A stretch of DNA of 64,000 nucleotides, taken from NCBI GenBank assembly GCA_013397455.1, contig VYZB01000725.1, forward strand, positions 248,948 to 312,947, given 5' to 3'. Positions 12,311 through 24,830 of the stretch are shown in pieces; within the stretch, counting starts at the first letter, position 1, and each line of letters begins with the position of its first letter. Both the position numbers and the translations under genes were made by a program. Source of the DNA: Crotophaga sulcirostris (lineage: Eukaryota > Chordata > Aves > Cuculiformes > Crotophagidae). Under the pieces are notes generated by a model. The model ran no database searches, was not told the DNA's origin, and was given only the letters and a program-made list of their open reading frames with translations.

Positions 12311-12466
12311 CAAGTCGGTTTCCTCTGTCCACGCTCCCAAGGCCAGTGGAGTTCTGCAGCTGTAGTAGTGCCTTTGCAAAGCCACCTCTGAAGTGCATTG
12401 CTAGAATAGTCACAGTTTTTATGGTAGCTTGGTAAAATGCAGCAGAATGAATCTGAAAGGCATTTC
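12311..12466 (-). CDS. candidate internal coding exon, unknown protein
   Basis: On the minus strand the acceptor follows a pyrimidine-rich run (TCTTATCGTCTCTCCATCTT...GTGCAG) and the donor is CTTG then GTAGGC. The exon is 156 bases, phase 1 at both ends. It encodes 51 whole codons with an amphipathic helical look (segment AAFYQATIKTVTILAMHF). Its phase-1 donor joins the 11869 acceptor with no stop. A weakness is that a second frame is also open through the exon. No upstream partner was identified with confidence, so the 5' part of the gene is unknown. Confidence 0.32.
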
Positions 12467-15400
12467 CTGCACATTCAAGATGGAGAGACGATAAGACTCT
12501 CTTCATAGAGCTTTAGATTAGTAAGACCAACACACCTCAGTTTGTAATGGCTAAAGCAACACCAAAGAACCACCTTGAGCAGTAACAAACACTTCCAGTG
12601 CGGTTCAGTTTATGACACTGAAACATTGATCAATACAAGTAAATATTTACATTTAATTATTACTTCAAAAAAGTTTTTCTCTACTTGAAGCTTCCCCACA
12701 GTTTCTAAAGAAAGAGCAATGGACAGCATCCCACACCCTCATTCCACATTCCTAAGTGATTATTTATATTTTTTTCAGCACCTAGAGATTTCAATTAAGA
12801 CCGTGTTTTAGGAGCAAAAAATATTACTGCTTTTCAAATTCCTGACAAAATAGGCATGTAAGCAAGTATAGTAGGATTATTTTTTACTTCTCTTCCTTTG
12901 AGGAAGATATAGAAGTCTTAATACTTAAGAAACAGTCTGAAAACTCAGACTTCTTCATGTCAGCTATAGAGTGGCCAAGTCAGTCGCCAGCACCCAGCCT
13001 GGGAACACAGGTATGCAGTGTGTCATGGCATCTCTATAAAAGGTACAGAACACTACCTCTCCCTTCTTCATTTCCAAGAGTTTTCTTCCAACTGTGTCCT
13101 CTAACTGACGTACTTAAAAACTTGATGAAGACTCTGTAGTTCCAAATCGTATTTCCCCAGTAGACTGTGCAACATCACGAGTTCAGACATGGTTTTTTGC
13201 TTCATTGTATAATTGAGTTTCTTCATATTCCAGGAAGATTTTGTGCTATTTTAGAGCTGTCTTGACGAAGACCATGCAACTAGTCTCAACTGCAATAGTA
13301 TGAAACATCTGGGAGCAGGATTATTTCTGTCATGTACTGCCAAAATAATATTTTGCTTATGGAATTAAAATTTTAGAGATTTTCCCGAATCCACATAATG
13401 TTCTTGAGTGCTTAAATTTGCATTATGACATTTACATTAGCATATACACGTGTAAAAGACCATCTTGCCAGCCAACTCCTATTGGTTATTCAAAAGCTTA
13501 ACTCCACCTAAAGCTAGGATTAATGTATGCTCCTGAAACAGACTTCAGTTACAGGAACAGATCTTCTTCAGCTGACTTTACCCATCTGTTCTCACAATAG
13601 CATCTGCAAGTAAGTGTCTTCAGTGATCACCTTGCCATAATTATGGATGCCTTCCCAACTCTCTGGACAAGGGATGATTCCCTGTTTTCCAGATGTGCTA
13701 TTTCTGTGTACTTTGAAGTTTCAGCTCCTTAGCAGAAATGACCACAGCAAAATGTTGAATATGATGCAGTAAAGGAGTCTGCTACTAAAAAAAAAAACTT
13801 TTCAAATATAAATGCTTGCTAAAAAAAAAAACAAACCACTTCTAAACGTTTTGCCCATATATCCAAACTAGTGCAATACACAGGTAGATCAAGCTTATGT
13901 TGTTAATGGTAATGTTTATTTTCACTCTTTCAGCAAAATTAAGCTTTCCTGCTAAAAGGAGCATTTTACTATATTGCCTCTAGGTGCTACAGCAAGCAAA
14001 CCAACAAGCTAGTGCTCTCACTTAGCTACAACCCCAGATAAGAGAACTGAAAAATTTTATTCTTAATTCTTGCAGTTAGAGATAATCAAGAAAGTAGTAA
14101 TTGTATTGAGAATCCATTCAACACAACTTCCTTGGATTTATTGACAGTCAAAACAACAGTAATACAGAGTGTGAACTATCCATGCATTTCAGTTGAACTG
14201 GAAGTTAAAATTGTATTGTTTGTTCCTTCAGCGTTGAAAGTAGAAACAACATGCTCATATCCAGCTTCCAAATTATTTCCCACACCACTCCCAACACTGA
14301 TAGGTCCCAAATGCCCTTTATTCAGTTGCCAGAACTTCTCATTTCCCTGTGACAACCTCTACAGTGCAACTATCTACATTAACACAAATCTGTCACATCA
14401 GAAATGAGAAAGGGAGGACAGTGTAAAATAAACTCAGTTTACTATCCAAATATCTGACAGAGAACATATCATAACCACATCCGTAAATTTCAGACTTTAC
14501 GAACACTCTTGTTTATTATACCAGGAAAAGCTGCAGCTATCAAATCAGTACCAAAAAAACCTCCAACTTTGTCAGTACAACATGAGTTCCCACACCAAAT
14601 CTGAGCTGTACCTGTTGCCATAGACTATATGTTCTTACCACTTCTTAGAACAGGTTTATATGCTTTTGGCATTTGTCACCGAGGGAGACACTCTTGAATA
14701 ATTTCGTTGGAAAGTAACTATCCTGAATGCTCTCCAAGAAACAAGGCTTCGAAGGCCCATTACTCACACATTGACGCTTAACCTTTCTCACATTTAACCT
14801 TACTTTATACCTTCTTGCTAAGAAGAAAATGCACAGCTTTACTGGCCAGGAGAAAATTGGCAGACTGGTAACTGCATAGATAAAACCATAACCAAAACAT
14901 CTCTTGTTTCCCACTTATGTATCACAGTAATTATTTGATTTGTTGTGTTTAAGCGAATTAAAAGGGACTGCTCAGGAACATCCATCAGACCTTTATAAAT
15001 GCCACTTACACTTGTTCACAGCTCTAGAAGGCAGCACAGGCCTGGGTGGTCATTGACAAGGCTGATGGTCCCAGGCTTCCAGGAAGCCGTCAGAATTCAA
15101 GGTTCATTATTAAATCATATTGGCAAGCCTTAAAGCTCAGTCATATTTTTTTTTCAATTCAAATCCCCGATAGCCTTACTTCCTTGTTCTTGGATCAGTT
15201 TGAAGAGATGACCATAATTTCCTGAAGCAATATTAAATGAGATCATAACATTCACAAACCAAGCAGAATTTGTCTCTCACATTCACCTCTTATAACAAAC
15301 CATATAACAAGGTTGTTCATTATATTACATATTACATACTGCTCCTACATATTTTACACTTCATACTCAGTTTTAATACCCTATTCACATATTGTTCTCA

Positions 15401-18400
15401 AAATGGACCAGTTTATATTTTTGAAAATACTGAAACCTCACAGCTAGCAAGCTTTTAAATTATCAAAGCTGTTACATAGGTCATATTTGCTTTTGTTTCC
15501 TTAAAAGTTACATCTTACTTATATCTTTTGGAAGTTTTTTTTCTTGATCATCCATATTTGACATGGGAAATATGTGACATTTTAACTCTCATTAATATTT
15601 TATTCTACATCATATGTGCATCCTCCATCCTCCTTCTCTTCTCTTACCCGACTTGAGTGAACTTAGGCATCTATTCATAGACCTGTAAAAGGCTCCAGAC
15701 CTCACATGCTATATACTGTGTTCTTTCATTAATTATTCAGTGCCAGTGTTCTTCCATCATTCATCTCTGGCTGGGTCTATTTCTTCCATTCTACTGAGGT
15801 CTTTACTTATGAGCATAATCTCCTGTTATTCTATCTCGATTGTCGCACTTTATTACAATTAATATTAATTATGTGGATTCTTGTCCAATATGTAGCTTTT
15901 TGGCATAAAAGATTGTCATGTCATAACGTTCAGGTTTTGTCTTTGCAAACTTCAATGTAATAAAGTTTTCTACTGTCAGGAGCTGTCAGCACCACATATA
16001 TGTACTTATAATTGTAGAGTAATAGAGTTACCTAAAGAAGTTGTGCGTAAGTCGACATGAATTCATCCAGAGAGGCCAGTCTTGTAGCTGAACCATGATT
16101 TCCTATGGCTGACATGCAGTTAAACACAAAGTGTTGCAAACAGCCTGCTTGATGTAATGAATAACCTATTACAGCCTTGAAAGAAATGCTGGCCTAGGAT
16201 GTTAAACTTCTGTTGGAGGCTTAGGTATAGTAAGTAGATTCTGGCAAATACTGTTCACACAAATGTTTGCAGAATGAGAGCGTTCCATGAATATTAATGA
16301 AAACACATTCTCCTGAGAATTTGCAATCCACACAGTAAGGAGGGTCAGAGACTCCTACACAAGTACCTTGTCCATGTTAGCGGCACAAATCTGATGTTAT
16401 TTTAAGCTATTTTATCCTATGATTGAAAAATTAGAAACACTGTTTTAGCTATACAGGTGAAAATCCACAGCAGACCTTACAATAGTCATAAGAAGTGGAG
16501 AAAAAACCTACAATTGTTAAAAGACAACAAATAGTTACACACTCTGCATGTTTTCATGTAATATCATTGGCTTCAAAGGTGGCCATCAGTTCTGGATTAC
16601 AAGTAGATTAACAATAAAACATCAGACTATCTATTAAGGCTGATTAAAGGGTCATGCTTGGCCTGAAAAGAATAAAGGAAAAAAAAGTCTAGAATGAGTT
16701 GGTCCATGTGCAGTAATGGCAGATACAAAACCCCACACTGTTCTGCAAGGAGAGGGCAATCAGCACAGGAAGTTAAGTTAACCCAGAATGATGTAGCGTG
16801 GTGGTGTGAAATTGAGAGTACTAAAATAAAAAATACATCAGATTGCATGAGAGACATTCAGGGAACCAAGGGTACAAAAACAGATCGGACTGATGGTTGT
16901 AGCTGTGAATTAGAAACAAAGTTTTGTTAAAATATTTCAAGCTGTAAACATGGCGAGTATAACTGGGCAACAATTACGGCTACTCTCTCTGTTAAGTTCA
17001 GAATAATCATTTCCTCTCAGGAAGGACCCAAAATGAAATACAAGAAATCTGGGAGCATCCCAATGATGTCTATTGGCATGGTACTGGCAAGCAGCCATGA
17101 AGAAAAATAACGTAAAATCTGTATTCTCTCAAACTAATTCTAAATACTACAATGAAACATTCATTCTTTGTTGCAGTAGTATTTGCAGTAAAAGGAGCAA
17201 TACAGCTAGAGAGCACTAGTTGAAAAGCTTACTACTGAGCACGTGCAGTTATCAGAACAAACGGAGATCAAGTATAGATGTGCTGCGTTTTACCAGCTGA
17301 GCTAAACATTCAATAACCTAAGGGGAAAAAGTAAAGCCGAGCACATGATATTGACAGTCTGTTGCAGTTGTCATCCTGCCAGCCAAAGGAGCCACCAGAT
17401 ACACAGCAACAATTCCACTTTCCAACATAACAAACATGGAAGGCCACAGAATATCAGTCACCTCTGTCAAATGCTCAATTATCCCATCCGGTGTTTGTAT
17501 CAACAGCACCTTCTCTGCTCCAAGGCCAGCACATGTTGAGTTTGCTGCTTTGGAATTGTCTGTAATTCCTATATTGCCTATATTTCTTATAATTCCTGTC
17601 TATATTCTTTTTCCTCTTGCTAATAATATCTTTAAATTGTGTGCTGTTTTTTATTTCATCTGTTTCCAGTAGAGGCAAAAGTATTTTGAGAACTAATGTA
17701 ATACAGAAAGGAAAGCATTAGAGGGCAAATAAATCTAGTCCTGGACCATAACACTAGTTACAGCTCAACTGCTAGTGGCTATATTGTAAGATCAGCCAAG
17801 ATCAACATTTTGCCCTAATGGGATCAGAAAAACCGCTTGTTTTGTGTCTGAATGTGCTGCCCATAAATTCCCATTTGGACAATTGTTCATTCTGAACCGT
17901 TCATCTTATTCTTAACTTAAAAATTGCTCAAAGAAATACATTTCATCCAGAGTGGGCTGACAATTTCCTTAACGGAAAGAAATGCTCTTACCATTTTTTT
18001 TTCATATATTGTGATTTACATAGATTATCAGTAATAAAGAGAAAGCATGATCAAGCTCATTAAAGGTTTTTTCTACATCAAATCATCCTTCTCAAAATAT
18101 GATTCATGCCCCACAAGTCCTACAAGTTCGAATGTGCTTCACAATAGTAAAGAGCAAAGCAAATGTGTTCCTTTAAATTCGTGTTGACTAGACAGCCTAT
18201 TTCCATCACAAAACCAAAATAGCAGGGTGACCTTGGAATAATCTTAAAACCAATTTGTTTATATGTAAGAAAAAATTAACTAACTTTGGCATATAATTAC
18301 ACCTGCACCTTGGTGATGCGTTGCCTCAATAGGCAGGTTTCTCTACTGAAATTAGTAAGTTACCATAACTATGAGTCTAAAGCTTGCTCTCTGCTGGAGA

Positions 18401-18600
18401 CACTGTGCTTCCCATACCCTCCAGTAATCTCTCAGGGCACAAGCATAAAGGGTCAGCATAAAAAGAGATTATCCTTCACAAGAGGAAAATGTTTTCCTCT
18501 GTCAGAGGATGAGTTTTATAGTTTGCAATCACACCGAAGCTCCTGTCCAGGGGGAGGGGAGAGAAGGCTCTAACAGCAGCAAGGAAAGTGATAACATATT
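12467..18600. other. unique DNA, no gene supported
   Basis: Several acceptor-like tracts occur. The strongest is on the minus strand near 16664-16690 (T-rich run ending TTTTCAG), but the only open frame after it stops within 12 codons. A minus-strand donor-like site lies at 14765. A-runs occur at 13787-13797 and 13821-13831. No repeat family was recognised. The stretch 17281-17308 resembles only the D-arm half of a tRNA. Confidence 0.4.
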
Positions 18601-18720
18601 AAAAATAAAGGCATTAAAATATATTGGCGCGCCTATGCCATTACATTATGGCCACTTTCCAGCTCATTTGTCAGACTAATCAATCTCCAGAGTTATATGG
18701 TGCTTAATTCTTTTGTAAGA
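18601..18720. promoter_or_regulatory. candidate conserved regulatory element
   Basis: The stretch contains a GGCGCGCC palindrome (18626-18633) and short balanced motifs, including a Meis/TGIF-type TGTCAG (18669-18674) followed after three bases by AATCAATC (18678-18685), which reads as a Pbx-type TGATT on the other strand. Closely spaced Pbx and Meis half-sites are typical of TALE-homeodomain enhancers. Conservation cannot be seen here, so this is inference from motif content. Confidence 0.25.
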
Positions 18721-18733
18721 TTTTTTTTTTTTT
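18721..18733 (+). repeat. T13 homopolymer
   Basis: Thirteen consecutive T residues follow directly after the candidate regulatory stretch. It is a simple repeat with no flanking retroposon that could explain it as a tail. Confidence 0.95.
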
Positions 18734-19239
18734 AAAGCGTTGTCCCAGGGTAACTGGATAACTTGAAAATTTAGTTCCTCTGAAATTCACAAAGTCTTTC
18801 TGTTACAAATACCAGAAATCAAGGCTCAGTATTCAAACAAACTATAGCAAAGTAAACTGGGGTGTGAACATACAGCACTTGGGCCTCTCCCCTGTAACTT
18901 GCAGGAGCTCTCACTTCTCACCTGTAAGATCGATGGGAGAAGTTACACAAGAGCAGGACTCGCTCAGGCTCTCCCTCCGCAGGAAGCATTGCCGCATTGA
19001 GGCTCCTGCAGGGGAAGAGCACAGCCTCGGGCAGGCACTGCAGGGCAGCTGGTGCCCTGTAACACACACCCTGCTATCTCTCTCAATGTTTTATGTGCCC
19101 ATGTCCACCACGGTGCCCTGTCACCCAGTGCAATGAGACACCCGAACAACCAGCCTGAGCTTCCTTTTGAGGTAAAAATTCATCACCAAAACAGTTTGCT
19201 TTGCAACACTTTACAAAGGAACACACGGAGCTTTTGACA

Positions 19240-19400
19240 TTTCTGGGCTTTTGGTCAGTGAAAGACGTTATCTGCTTTAAATTAATTTCCAGTAGTTACA
19301 TGAATTTTCCAGGTAAAAGACATTATGCAAATATTTAACATTATTTAGTCACACCTCAAAAATAATGTTGTTAGGCAAACTTGAACACAGGTGTGGACTG
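19240..19400. promoter_or_regulatory. candidate regulatory stretch with octamer
   Basis: It contains a perfect POU octamer ATGCAAAT (19325-19332) within a run of TTAAATTAATTT and ATTTAACATTATTT motifs. No transposon signature was seen. The octamer is seen directly; enhancer function is inferred from motif density only. Confidence 0.22.
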
Positions 19401-22400
19401 TATCCTGATCCAGACCGCCCTGAATACACTTAAAAATGGCACTGGATGGATACTGTGATTATGTTGGTATTAGCACAGTAATTAAATACTGCATATCTTT
19501 GAAACCCAGTCCGTGGTGTCTTGTCTCTTGAGTCATTTGTACATCTCTTTCCTACTCTGCTGCTTAAAAGTTTCCCACAAAGATGTTAACTTATCCATTA
19601 AAGGATAAGTTGCCTTACCCTGCCTGTTTGTAGATGCAGGAGCCTGCTCACATAAAACATATTCTTCCCTCCTGCCTAGACTGATCTGTACCAAACGGAG
19701 CTAACTTTTCATTCAAGACCACTTTTTCAACAGCTGCTAGAAAAGGTATCACTTCCCACATGGGAACACCACTGGCTATACCAGTCAGAAAGCCTCAGCT
19801 GGTGCTGGTTTTGCCCTCCACAGGTCAAACGACAGGACTGAGGCCAGCAGCAAACTGCCACAGATTTAGATTGGCAAAGCAAACACTGTGGTTCTCCCCA
19901 GAGCACCAGGTATGGCATAAGGGTCGTGTTAAGAACATGATGGGGTGGGTAATATTTCTATGCCAAGTAAATCCAGCCCTGGCACACAACCCGCCAGGAG
20001 GTCTGAAGGCAGTGGGAAGGGAAGGGTACAGCAGAAGCTGAGCAGAGTGCAGGGGCTGCCCCACGCTGCAGCCCATGCTCTGTGCGTGGGGCACCAACAC
20101 ACACAGCAGAGCTCCGGCTGGGCACAGCTGGGTCTGCCTCAAACTGCATTTCTCTAATCTGGGCCACTGTCACTCTGAAGGTCTCCCAGTTCCCTTACAA
20201 GCAGTTTCCCCTTTAAGTTAATGCAACTGGACACGGAGATGCCTTTAGAATCTGCCAAAACTGCTCTGAATAAAAGCAGAACAATCTTCCCTTCTGCTTT
20301 TTCCTTCATCCTGATCCACTTCAGGTTGTGCATCCATAGATACATTATAAAACTCCACACATTAATTTCTCAAGACACACATAAAGCAGCTGAGGTAGAG
20401 GAATCGCGTGTTCCAATGCATCTAATTTAAAAACAAAGGTACATATATCAGCAGACAGTGTTTACAAGTGAAATATGCACAAAACAAGATCTGACTTGTT
20501 TATCACCTCCTTGTATTGATGGGAGGGCATCCGCTGACCTTCTGTTGACGGCATTTGCCAGGCAATAAAGAACAAAGCCAATGGCAGATCCTTTTTTTAA
20601 TCACTTTTCCCCAGACTGCCATGATAGCGGAAATGATCATGACCGTTCCCTATTCTGGACTCATAAATCTTAGTTAGAGCTTCAAAATTACACTGGTATG
20701 TAGTCTCTAACCAGGTAGTGGCTGGAACATTGAAACAGGTAGCTTTCAGGCAGCGCGGGTACCAGCACAGAGCAAGTACTGAAAGAAGTGGACCAATCTG
20801 GTCTACCATCCATCTAGATCCCACCTGCTGAACGAGAGCTGCCTCTCCTTATACAGGCATCTGAGAACGCAAGACATTTAAATATCCTCATCACGCATTT
20901 GTCCAAAGTTTTACATGCACCTAAGCAGTATAAGGCATAACGCAGTTGTGCTTTCATCAGATCCAAGTGTGAGAGTATTTTTTTAGTTCATATTCTCTAT
21001 TTGACACAACTTGCTACTTTATGTCAATAAAATACTTCATCTTTTTTGTATTGATGTCTGCTTAATTTGCAAATTCAGTAGATACACATGACACTCAAAG
21101 TGTAATGAATAACGCATTTTTATAATGAATCCAGTGGTAAATGTAGAAAACCACTCTTTGATCTTTCTTCTAACAACCCAGTTATTCCTAGATTTACACA
21201 TAGTGTGTGTTTACGGATTACTTTCAATTAAACACCCTGTTTTACTTTCTATTCTCTTATGAAAGTAAACCCCCTGGCTTTCATTACTATTGCTGAAAGA
21301 CTGCTTAAAAATTCCCTAGTAGGTATCTCACAACCCTATTCAGGACCAAAAGTGCCAATACTGTTTTTTTCTAGTCCCTCACGCTGATTGTTTTGTCTTC
21401 CCTTGTCTTCACTTCTTGCTCAATCACCTATGCTGCTGCTGTTTCTCTGTGTGTTGAGATAGTGAGGAAAGGAGAGAGAAAGACTGGAAGAGGTTTCGAC
21501 AATGAATTAAAGCAGCGTTGCTCCAAAATGTTATGGGGCACATAGATAGCTTTGAAGTACTTTTCCTTCTTTCTTGAAAAGTGCATCTTAGTACCCATTT
21601 TCTTGGGTGGTTTCTCAGAAATTCCAGCCTATCTGGAGAGGGAAATTTACTTTTACAATTACAGATGAACAATATTACTGAATTTCAAATGTGGATTGCA
21701 ATTTTATGTTCTGATGAACCATAAATGTCATTTGTTCCACAAATAAGCACCCACTGCTTGCAGAAAGCAATAGGGCCCTTTTGTATCTGCTTTTACGTTG
21801 CTACAATTGCTTGCACAAATGCACAAACACAGCTCACATTTCTCTGAAGTTATTTAATTAATATATCCACTAAATCTTAGCATGGAATTAATTCAGTAGA
21901 CTGTTTACTAGCAGAAAAATATTGGACACCATACTGTAATCTGTGCAACACCTACACTGTGAGAACTACTTTGTTCTGGACCCTCAGAAGAAATGACAAG
22001 ATGCCTATGCTGTGATTTAATTAAGTTTCCATTTTATTAACCCACTACATCTGGGAATTGTCAACACTAGCTTGTATAATGCTGACCCAAGATCCCATCA
22101 GATGTGGAGAACTGCTGTTTCTCACTCACCCTCACTAGTGCGTTGCCTCCATATTATGTGGACCCTTCCAGTGAAGTGGTGAGAGATAGTTAAGCAGAGT
22201 GCTGAGGGTGCTTTTTCCTGATTTGAGAATATTTAAGGTATGTCTCCCCCTGAAACAGCCTTGGGTTGCCTGTTTGTAAACAAGAGAACTCCACTGCCAA
22301 CCTAGGTGTACTCCTGACTGCTACAACAAACAAAATACTCCACTATTAATCTAGATGCTAGAAGGAAAAGGGTCTCTGCAGTGCCAAAGTTGGGAACTCC

Positions 22401-22459
22401 TTATTGATGGGATGACAGAAAGTCAGACCCCTGTTTTTTACCTTCTCTCCCATATGTAG
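19401..22459. other. unique DNA with GC-rich patch
   Basis: A patch at about 19740-20170 is richer in G and C and therefore has longer overlapping open frames on both strands (up to 105 codons). None has a domain or a consistent splice context. The stretch 20440-20590 has a SOX-like AACAAAG beside CCAAT (20571-20582) and looks like unique regulatory-type DNA. No repeats were recognised. Confidence 0.4.
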
Positions 22460-22681
22460 CATACCAACATCCAGGCTGTCCCACACGCCTTACTGTACCA
22501 AGCCATGTATCAAAAAGGAAAACCTGAAAGGGATATTAATCTCCATATGTTCAAGTGCAGTCCTCGACCTGAACGCTGCATAAATCACATTGGAAATAAA
22601 CCCTCAAGTCCTAATCCCAAAGAAGTTACAATTGCTTTAGATGCACAAACTGCCCAGCCTAAATCAAAGATCATGCAGAAG
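22460..22681 (+). CDS. candidate internal coding exon, unknown protein
   Basis: The acceptor is very good: a long pyrimidine run (CTGTTTTTTACCTTCTCTCCC) then ATATGTAG, with AG at 22458-22459. The donor is AAG then GTAAGA at 22682. The exon is 222 bases, exactly 74 codons, phase 0 at both ends, and only this frame is open; the other two hold stops. The product is polar and basic (segments YQKGKPERDINLHMFK and NKPSSPNPKEVTIALDAQTA) and has no membrane segment. I recognise no domain. A chance pseudo-exon is the main alternative. Confidence 0.38.
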
Positions 22682-24520
22682 GTAAGATAGATACAAAGTG
22701 TGTAAGTATAGGCATATATATAAAACAGGTATGTTAAGATATGTCTGAAATCTTTAGAGGTAAATAATGCATGAAGGTTTTCAAAGTCAGTAACTTCAGT
22801 TATTCAGTTCCAGCTACCAAAAGCAGTGAGTTTATACTCCAATCTACTATAATGAAATATATATCAAAAAAAGATTTCTAGGGAAAAAAGTAAAGCTTAG
22901 GAGTAGTTATCTTCTAATTGGAGTAATGACTATAAATTATTAAAAAAAATTCTGCATAACTGCTAAAGGTAATACATGCAGTAAATCTCCAGTCCAAATG
23001 GCAACTTGTTATGTGGAACTTCAAATCAAGTGGAACAAACAATGGTTAGAGGCATGTTATGTTCCGCATAATGCTCTTTTGTATCTATTGTTTAGCTTAT
23101 ATACAGATCCATCTTGAATCTAGTTAGCTAGTAATTAAAGCTCTGCAAAATTCAGCTTTGTTTGAGATACTACTGCAATATACACCAATTCATTTCACAT
23201 GATTTTGTAGTGGTCCTGGTTTGCTTATTTGCCATTACTTGAAAACAGACATCTTGTATTGAATTTGAATTTGTGAAATATATTTGCTTTACTTCTTTTG
23301 GCTGGTATGAGAGACTTGCACTTGAAAAACAGAACCATTTTGACACCTGGAACTGGCTGTTTCATGTGATATTTTCATTCTTTTCCTAGAAAAATCATGT
23401 ACCAGCACTTCCACAAAAGTATCCATTAACACAAGTGCATTTGTGAATTAATTTGAAAAGCTTTCTGAATTCTGAGTAGAATTTTATTATGAATACTTCA
23501 CATTGCATGTGCTAATTTTGCAATTAGGACTAAATATTTCTCTGTTTCTTTTAAATAGTTTCAAGGACACTAAATACTGAGATAATATATATATTTTTTT
23601 CTAAGAGTTACCTAGTTAATGTCCCAGTTTATGATACTACTCCTGTTTTCAGGATTCCGAATACATTAGTTAATATCAAAATGCAGTTCAATTAGGTCTT
23701 GCATCTGAAGTAAATTCTATTGAAAATAAAAAAAAAATCACTGTAAAAAGCATTTGCGATATAAACAGCCCAACAGGCCCAAATTCAGATTGACATTTTT
23801 CTCTCTTGTAAGAACTGAGTAAAGAAAGCAATTTAAAAAATATTCTTTACTGCAGGTCTTTGCAGTTCAAGTAACCAAAGTGAAAAGAATGAATTCTGGA
23901 AAGAACCTCACTCACTGTAGTTTAGAAAACAACTATTCTATGAAATCTGAAAGTCTTGCGGCTTTACCCAGGATCTTAGCTTTTAAAAAGCTTTTGAATG
24001 CATCTGGCTTTTTAAGCTTATTTCAATGTGCCAGGTTATGCCAATATAATCAAGGACATAGAAACAGCACCACAAGTTGTGTAATGTAGTCTATGAAGGT
24101 GATAAAGTAGAAACATCTCCCAGTCCTCCCACTATGAACACCGATAACATGTCAAATGATCACCAGAAATAATCTCCCCATCAAGGTTTGTCTATAAAAT
24201 AAATGTATTTGATGCACCCTACACGTTCCCATTAATTTCCATGCATTATCTCCTATATCTAATAAAACCATCCTTCAGCTTTTCCCGTCTGTTCCGCATA
24301 TTGATTCTGAATTCCTCAGCACTCACCAATTTATGGCAGCATCTCCCCAGAACTTTAACATACCTTGAAATACTTCACACCATTCATATTTTCAGCCATT
24401 ATATTTGCACATTCAAGTATAACACATGGCAGAAGATACTAAACCCAGTCAGATCATGAAGTTACCAAAACAGCATCTCCCCCTGTGCTTTCAGACAAAC
24501 CTGGGATAGAGGAAGAGGAA
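22682..24520. other. AT-rich unique DNA, no gene supported
   Basis: An acceptor-like TTCTTTACTGCAG (ending 23854) precedes an open frame of about 78 codons that ends at TAG (24087-24089), but no polyadenylation signal was seen close by and the composition is ordinary. Short TA runs occur near 22715 and 23587. Confidence 0.4.
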
Positions 24521-24830
24521 AGGCCGCGCACTGGAAGCTCTCACTACCACTGCCAGCCTCGTTCCTCCCTCTGCTCTCCAGAAGTTCCCTGCATCTGGCT
24601 ACTACTCTGAGAACACAAAACACAGTTTGAGATAGCAGAGACAAGAAAAGATTGGTCAAAACCTACAGGCTAGGGCAAGGTCCTGACAGCCTCCGGATCC
24701 TTTCCGCCGAGGCCTGCCCTTTCCCGCCTGAAGGGAAGGGCAGCTGTATTGCCAGCCCCGTAAGCCGGGCTGCACATCCCCTGTGCCTCAGAGAGACAAC
24801 TGTCTGAACAGGCTGCCGCGCTCAGAACGG
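24521..24830. promoter_or_regulatory. small CpG-rich patch
   Basis: About a dozen CpG dinucleotides fall between 24524 and 24829 (for example ggccgcgc, ccgccgagg, gccgggc, gccgcgc), whereas the flanks are almost CpG-free. CpG retention in an AT-rich setting can mark a germline-unmethylated promoter or enhancer. It is short for a CpG island, and no initiator or TATA box was identified. Confidence 0.3.

Noticed and set aside
13095..13191. minus-strand frame with protein-like peptide (MSELVMLHSLLGKYDLELQS)
   Set aside because: No pyrimidine-rich acceptor, and the possible donors are weak and in the wrong phase to join the exon at 12466.
16664..16690. very strong minus-strand acceptor tract
   Set aside because: The only open frame after it stops after 12 codons, and no polyadenylation signal follows.
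17281..17308. tRNA-like D-arm on the minus strand (TTTAGCTCAGCTGGTAAAAC)
   Set aside because: No anticodon stem, B-box or acceptor stem follows at the right distance, so it is neither a tRNA nor a convincing tRNA-derived SINE head.
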